Shown here: in pieces, positions 58,047 to 64,000 of the stretch
Layout of the letters: every line of letters begins with the position of its first letter
How positions within the stretch are numbered: the stretch's first letter is position 1
Assembly (NCBI GenBank): GCA_038503065.1
Contig: JBCAMK010000018.1
Span: 682,001 to 746,000, forward strand
Direction of reading: 5' to 3'
DNA: 64,000 nt
From: Paragyromitra xinjiangensis
Lineage: Eukaryota; Ascomycota; Pezizomycetes; Pezizales; Discinaceae
The notes under the pieces: generated by a model
Database searches by the model: none
The model's input: the letters and a program-made list of their open reading frames with translations, nothing else
Told to the model about the DNA's origin: nothing
Translations under genes and position numbers: made by a program

Positions 58047-58387
58047 ATGTATGTAGAATAAAATAATCAGACCATTAAAACTAGAGATGGTTTGGTGGTG
58101 GCCAAACACCTAGTTATTATACATGTAAAAATGAACCTTAGTTTTGGTACGCTCATCGCCTTTCAAGAAAAAATGAGATAGATATCGTTTTCCCATCACC
58201 CCGACCTTTCGAGTTATCAGTGGATAAAAAAGTAAAACCAGGGAGCCCTGTAACTACTCCAACAAAAAGAATAAAGCATACTCCTGTTCCCCAGCTGCTT
58301 CTTTTAAGAAAGCTGCTTTTAAACCTAGACTTTTAGAATTATATGTATGCAAACGACAACAAACCCAGGAAACTCTTCTTCACCGCC
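58047..58387. other. Intergenic, convergent 3' ends
   Basis: 341 bp between the OAR1 and UBA2 stops. AT-rich; nothing else seen. Confidence 0.5.
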
Positions 58388-60900
58388 TTAATCGATAGTA
58401 ATGCACCCATCATCATCTAACACGATAATGTCCTCCTCGCTCTTCTCGTTTGATACCTTCGCCCTTTTCATCATGCTAGCCCCTCCCCCAACGACAACAT
58501 CAGCCTTCCTCCTCTTACTCTCATGTCCATTCTCACCAGCCACAAAAATATCCTCGTAGCTCCTCTTTACTCCATTTACTAGCCCATTCACGCCATTCTT
58601 CTCTGTTTCCTCACTGGCCTTTGGCTTCCGTGGCACCTCAAAAGCATCTGGCACGGTGATCGCTTCTTCCCCTTCCGAGAGCGTAGTGTTGGTCACAGCA
58701 ATCACCAGATTAATCCTCGGTGCCTCCTCGTCGTCGTCTACCACAGTTACAAATGTTTCCTCCCCAAACCCCAATTCGCTCAAGGGCACATCCAAGTTAT
58801 CGTCGAAATCCGCATCATACAGTAACTGGCTCGTCAGTATGCTGAATTCCTCGCCATAGCCTAACCTCTCGCGTAAGACTTTCTCCACAAGGTCGCCGAG
58901 TGTAGCGCGTGTGATATCAGCCTCAATGCTCGTCCTTGCTACCCCGCAAATCTCACAGTTCGGGTTTGGGGGTGAGAGCTTCTCGGCAGAAAAGGCGCGG
59001 TCAGCCGAGCGGCTCAGGAACACCATTCGCGCGGATTTATAGTCCTCACGGAGAACCTTAAACGCCTGTAGGACACAGAGACCAGCAGTGATGGCATTAG
59101 TGGTCGCAATTGCGGGGATGATGTTGCCAGCCATTTCTTAATTCTATTAGCATCTATGTCCAATGAGGGTGAGTATCTCATGAGTACTTACGTTTGATGT
59201 CAAACTTCGATTTGACGTCAATTCCAAAGACCAAGCTCCTTAGATTTGCACTCGCAGCGACGAAATCAAGCGTATCTTCGTCGTCCTTATCAAACGTCAA
59301 AATCGGCACTGCCTCACCATCCTTCGCCTCCGCCTTAAGTTCTAACATGCGTGTTGCCAATCTTCGCAAACTATTCAAGATTGTTAGTTCACTCATTTCC
59401 CTCTCCTTCCTTCCCAAAAAAAAAGAACAACCCACCTGTCGGCAAAAACCACATAATTCTCTGCGAGCCCCCACACCTTCTGATCGTTCCTCGCAATACT
59501 GCTATCAACCCCCTCCGATCCCTTCAATACAGCGGAGTGATCGAGCGCTTCTGGTGGTTTGCGTGATTTCCACATATCTTCCATAGACCGCAACCGCGTA
59601 ATATCTGCCGAGAAGACTTTGTTGAAGATTGTAGAGGCAAAGTCCGGAGAAGTCATTTTTTCACGGATGTTTTTGAGTTCTTCGGCTTCACGCTTGAGGT
59701 TGGCAATTTCAGAGGCTGTGCAAGGGCGTGTTAGTCATATTCAGATACAGGAAATATCCTTTTCGTGATATCCACCATCTTTTTTCTTTTCTTGGAAGGG
59801 GGTGCTCAGATGGCCGTTCAATTGCTTAACCATGGAAATGGTCTTAAGGTTGATCATATATGTTTGAGGTTTCTCATCATTGCAAAGGGAAATGGTAATA
59901 GGGGTCGCGGAAAAGTAGGGTGGATAAAATACCATTCTCGTCATTCTCACTCACGTCCATATCCGAGGAACTTTCCTCAGAGGTGCCGAAAATTTCTCTA
60001 TAGCATCATCAGCCTCCAAGGAATAATAAAACTTCCTCAATAAACTGGACATACACAAAGAGGTAGCTTTTTGCCCAAACGATGCAGTGAATGGGTTGGC
60101 TCGGTGTACTCCGGATTGTGCAAACCGGAAAGCTTTTCGGGACCGGCTTATGAGTACAATCATAGCATTCGGTTGTCCTCTAAAGACCCAAATTAATCAA
60201 AGATCTTTCGCTAAACGCCCAAACACGAAAACCAAGAAAGAAGGACCAACCTGTTTGATGACCTGGACCTGTCCGTTGAACCCTGTAGTCCCACTCTCAA
60301 TAAGAGGGACATCAGCCGCCAGGCACATCTTATTAACGTGTCTCCTAGCATCTAGATTATCCAGCGCATTGAACACCACATCGAAGGTCTTGAACCACTT
60401 GACGTTGAAATTCGGGTCCTTGATGTTCGCATGGTGAGCCTCTAGCTTGACGTTGGGGTTAAATTTCCCAGCTGTTTCCCTTGCAACCTATTGCATTTGT
60501 CAGTTCATGCTCTCGCCAATCCGGAACGAGGGAAGGTAGCTCAGTACTATAGCTTTGGACTTCTTGATGTGCTGCATTCCAAACAAAAACTGCCGGTTGA
60601 GATTGCTCAGATCGATCGTGTCCAAGTCAACGATGTGTATCTCCCCAAAACCCGTCAAGACGAGATTCTTGAGAAGCTCACAGCCGATGCCACCAGCTCC
60701 AACCATGAGGACCCGTGCCTGCCGTCATCCGTAACTTCTGTCAGCTGTGTGTTTTCTAGACTTCTAGGGACGGGTTGAAAGAACAGGCTGAGAAACGATT
60801 CGCTAGGTATCGAGTGTTTGCCCTGATTTTCCGTACGTACCTCTTTGATCCGGCTGTGTAGCGAACCGAGTGACTTCCGTGGATTTGTATCGCGCCCCAT
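58388..60900 (-). CDS. UBA2: SUMO-activating enzyme E1 subunit UBA2
   Basis: The catalytic half of the SUMO E1 (with AOS1), which adenylates SUMO and transfers it to the E2 UBC9. Eight exons: 60900-60841, 60718-60548, 60487-60251, 60179-60055, 59997-59933, 59715-59436, 59370-59192 and 59136-58388, giving 621 residues. The adenylation domain has GAGGIG at 27-32, [15 protein letters not shown] and [13 protein letters not shown]. The catalytic Cys is residue 176 in [10 protein letters not shown]. Zinc cysteines are CYDC (161, 164) and CEICG. The ubiquitin-like fold is near [20 protein letters not shown]. The C-terminus carries basic NLS-like patches (ESKRRKADV) and SUMO-interaction-like hydrophobic-acidic motifs ([10 protein letters not shown]). 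Exons 4-5 must use donor GTATGT at 60054 to give [13 protein letters not shown]. It is divergent from QNG1 with 723 bp between starts. Confidence 0.95.
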
Positions 60901-61623
60901 GGTTGTTGGCAGATAGTCGAAGACGGGGGGGTCGAGGGGGAGCGATGCTTGCACTCTTGCAGCTGCTGGTCGGGGTGTCGTGATGAGGGCTGCGCAGATG
61001 AGTATGGGATGGACAGACGACAGACGACAGACATAAGCCGTTTGAAAAAGCAAGGCGAAAAAGGAGAGGCAACGCGATAAAATGTTGGAGGATGAGCGAA
61101 TTCCTAGCGGACGAGCAAGGGAGCGCGGCGCGACTGGGATGTTGGAGGCTCTGTAGATGGGGCCAGGATCTTCAGGGAAGACGTGACAGGACTAACGAAG
61201 CCCGGAGAAGTCCGTTTGGAGAAACTACAATATGTAATAGCGAGGATGCCTACCTATAAATCCTCTGCGGAGACAGAGCGGGGGAAAGGGCTTGGGCCAG
61301 AGAAGAGAGAACGAAAGAATAGAAAGAATAAATCAATCAACTGGCGCTCTAGGTTTCCCTACTTGTCAACTCTTCCCTTAATTTTCTTTCCTTTTCCCCA
61401 GAAATCGCCTGTGCATTAGCTCTTGGCGTGCATACAAACTCCACCAAAGAAATCTCCTACCCACATACACATAAGTGACATCGGTACCTGTCCTCACTGT
61501 CGAGTCACATACAGGACGAGTGATCGACCATTCAACGCAAAGAAAAAAAAGAACTCCTTCAAACTCAACTCCCCCAAAAAACCATCCCCCCAGTACCCCT
61601 TCCTCTCTCTCCTGCTTCGCACC
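60901..61623. promoter_or_regulatory. Divergent promoter region UBA2/QNG1
   Basis: 723 bp between two divergent starts. A short CAGACGA tandem run is near 61015-61030 on the UBA2 side. No TATA box or other gene was recognised. Confidence 0.45.
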
Positions 61624-63152
61624 ATGGCAGACGACGACGTAGACCATGATCTCCTGGACTTCATGCGCAAAGCCATGGGCCTCGACCCAGCTCCCAAAAG
61701 TTCTCTTCCTCCAAACACGAAGGTTCTCGAAAGCGCGCGATACATTTTCGACAACGCGATTGATGTTGCGTTGGACCCAAAATCGGTTAAAATGGCCGCC
61801 CGGAGCATCTATCAGTCAATGCAAGAAAAGTCATACTCGACGTCGACCTGGTCTGAACATGAGCTACACCCTAAGGAGAAGGATGAGGACACGGCCAACT
61901 TTATATTCACTATGGATGTACTAAACTTTAGTTTCTGGAGCGAGTCGAACGAGAAGGATAGGTTCGGGGTGAGTTATGGGGGGAAACGGTACACAGGGTA
62001 TTGGAGCCTTGTTGCGTTGTTGAGGAGGGCACTGGATGAAGGTTTGTTTTCAATCGTTCGCTATGGAGACAACAGAACCTCGATACAGGCAGGTGTGCGG
62101 TTAGGGACTGGAACTTTACTCTCCTATCTCAGCTTGTACATAGCGGTTCATTATAAGCAAGCATGCATGTGTCAATGGGACAGGGAACTGTATCTACGTG
62201 TCGATATAGTATGCCCCTATATCGAGGTTCCACCATTATCACCCGTATTCCTGGCCATTCTCATAAACTAACTCTTCGAATTGGTCCAGGAATCCCTATA
62301 ACCTGTCCCTATTTCTGGGTCGATCCCGCCATCTGCACAGATGAACTCCTTGCTCATGTTTTCCGCTCAGACACCGAAGAGCAGATCCCGCTGCTGCAAG
62401 AACGAATAGATTGTCTTCGAGAAACAGGAGAAATCCTTTGCGAAGTAGCCCTCCCTTTTTCCATAATTATCTTTGCCATAGTGCCCATCCCATATTCCTC
62501 CCTCTTTCAAATCATACTGACCTGATAGAGATATGACGGAACCTTTATCAATTGTCTCCAGGAGGCAAAGGGGTCTGCTGCTGCTCTCGTTCTCCTGGTG
62601 GCCGATGAATTTCCCTGCTTCAGAGATGAACATGTGTATGAAGGACGCAAAGTCAACATTTACAAACGTGCCCAAATTCTCGTTGCTGGTAAGCTACCTC
62701 CTTTCTTCGTTCACATAATTCCTCTCCCCTCCTCATCACTACCCCGTTTCTCCGTTCTAACGCACACAGACATCTGGGCTTGCTTCACACCAGATCCATG
62801 GGGCAACTTTTCGGACATCAATACACTCACCATGTTCGCTGACTACCGAGTCCCCGTGATTCTCCACGCTCTCGGATGTCTCCTTTACTCTCCGCCTCTC
62901 GAAGCCCACATCCGCGCGTTAAAACCGCTGCCGAGTGGCCACCCATGGGAGCTACAGTTACGCGGGACCAGTATCTGGTGTGTTGAAATGATTAGGAGAG
63001 AGATCATGTCGCTGCACCCAGAGAACGATAAACTTAGCAGCGAGATCAATGCCGTACTGCTCGATTTTTACCTTTACGATTCGGCAAAAGAAATGGAGGA
63101 GAAGGGAATCGAGGAGATACCATGTCACCGGACGAGGAGCATATGGTACTAA
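61624..63152 (+). CDS. QNG1: Queuosine 5'-phosphate N-glycosylase/hydrolase (DUF2419)
   Basis: A DUF2419 (human C9orf64/QNG1) protein that releases queuine from queuosine 5'-monophosphate so the base can be reused for tRNA modification. Four exons: 61624-62041, 62290-62444, 62562-62688 and 62770-63152, giving 360 residues. Family features: VLESARYIFDNAIDVALD, FTMDVLNFSFWSE, YTGYWSLVALLRRALDEGIP, LLQERIDCLRETGEIL, LVADEFPCFRDEHVYEGRKV, YKRAQILVADIWACF and a C-terminal EINAVLLDFYLYD. The length matches the family (about 340-400). Intron 1 is 248 bp, unusually long for this window. Fungi salvage queuine rather than making it, and tRNA-guanine transglycosylase would be the expected partner elsewhere in the genome. 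The start ATG is preceded by a pyrimidine-rich leader. Confidence 0.93.
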
Positions 63153-64000
63153 TAGAAAGAGGAGATACACGATTACACTGGAAAAGTTGTAGAGGGAAGG
63201 GTTAGAGTTCGAAGCATAAACATTAGATTTCATATGTTTGGTTGGGCGAGATCTTAAAAATAGACAATAGATTTCATAAAACCAAGCTAGACCAATTCCG
63301 TCACCCCGTTCAAGAGCCAGAATCTTCAGCATGCCGAAATACGAATATTTGTTTCCACTGACTTTCCTCGCCTAGGTAGAACAGCCAGATTCCCTCCATT
63401 AAACTTGCGAAGGATACGTTTTCGGAAGGAGGGAAAGAGTATGGTGACTACCGGCTGTGATTGGCCTTATTTTATGCATCGGGATTTTGGGTGTCTTGTT
63501 TGGATGGTATTTACGCAAGCCTTTTAGATTAGGTGATGCTTGATCTTTCTTAAGCCTAATATTTGGGTAATGGGCTGGGGAAGTTGGTCCTTAGCCTTCG
63601 GCTATTTAAGAAGGGTGAATCTGCATGTGTTTTTCATCACCAAATCTCACTCGATGGTTCAATAAATCAAGTTAGACTCTACAATATATCAGAAAATTAG
63701 GGAGCCCACCATATGCATATATCCTACACTTATTATTTAAAGTAGGGAGGGCAAGGTTCTTAACACTTTTAATCTGTAGCTATTATCGATTAACCGCTAG
63801 CTGCCGAAGAGACTATAAATGCGGGCGAATGATTGAAGTGTCCATATCGAGGCAGCCCCAAACCCTACCACTAGCCCAACTACGATTTTCTACCTAATAT
63901 AAATACATACAGAAATCAACCTAATAAGCTTGATATAAGTGCGAGGGAAAATACCTAAGGAAATTATAAGATCAGAGCATATGAATAAAGATTAAATAGG
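63153..64000. other. AT-rich intergenic region to window end
   Basis: About 850 bp of AT-rich sequence after QNG1. No gene, RNA or repeat family was recognised. Confidence 0.45.

Noticed and set aside
1..64000. Secondary-metabolite or other functional gene cluster
   Set aside because: Apart from a transporter and a dead GMC fragment the genes are unrelated housekeeping functions on both strands.
1..64000. CRISPR arrays, operons or bacterial-type signals
   Set aside because: Intron-split genes, fungal protein families and wide gaps show eukaryotic nuclear DNA; no direct-repeat arrays with spacers were seen.

Overview
The window is nuclear DNA from a filamentous ascomycete (Pezizomycotina). 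The evidence is genes split by many short GT-AG introns (mostly 50-120 bp, CTGAC or TACTAAT-like branch points just upstream of the acceptor), a fungal-type PKC1, the calcium-regulated carrier SAL1, cyclin SSN8, the SNARE SYN8 and a secreted-protein family known from filamentous ascomycetes. The wide AT-rich, gene-poor gaps suggest a relatively large ascomycete genome, for example of Pezizomycetes type; that placement is inference only.

Layout, left to right (strand in brackets): importin-9/KAP114 (-, runs off the left edge); a small secreted protein (-); a RING/TRAF-type zinc finger protein (-); SYN8 SNARE (+); mitochondrial ATPase inhibitor INH1 (-); a conserved Ser/Pro-rich protein of unknown function (-); cyclin C/SSN8 (-) divergent from the Ca2+-dependent ATP-Mg/Pi carrier SAL1 (+); REV7 HORMA protein (-); protein kinase C PKC1 (+); an uncharacterised nuclear-looking protein (-) divergent from the mannosyltransferase ALG3 (+), which converges on an EIF1AD-like S1 protein (-); an 889-residue uncharacterised protein (-); an MFS transporter (-); a small uncertain ORF (-); POLD4/CDM1 (-); a CUE-RBR ubiquitin ligase (-) divergent from mitochondrial 3-oxoacyl-ACP reductase OAR1 (+); SUMO E1 subunit UBA2 (-) divergent from queuosine-salvage QNG1 (+). 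Exon-intron structures were worked out by hand from splice signals, frame continuity and family conservation; every junction reported closes in frame.

The genes do not form a pathway cluster: this is an ordinary housekeeping neighbourhood (transport, translation, DNA replication/repair, signalling, ubiquitin/SUMO, mitochondrial functions). The gaps at about 11-14, 21-24, 28-31.7, 36-39 and 42-46 kb hold decayed material: the C-terminal remnant of a GMC oxidoreductase near 36.8 kb and a diverged tandem duplication near 30 kb.

I did not find a convincing new biological system. The items most worth a second look are a GC-rich, inverted-repeat-bearing island upstream of the secreted-protein gene, two reading-frame-preserving introns in the RING gene, telomere-type repeats just upstream of PKC1 and OAR1, the decayed GMC gene, and two uncharacterised proteins (31.7-33.3 kb and 39.4-42.1 kb).
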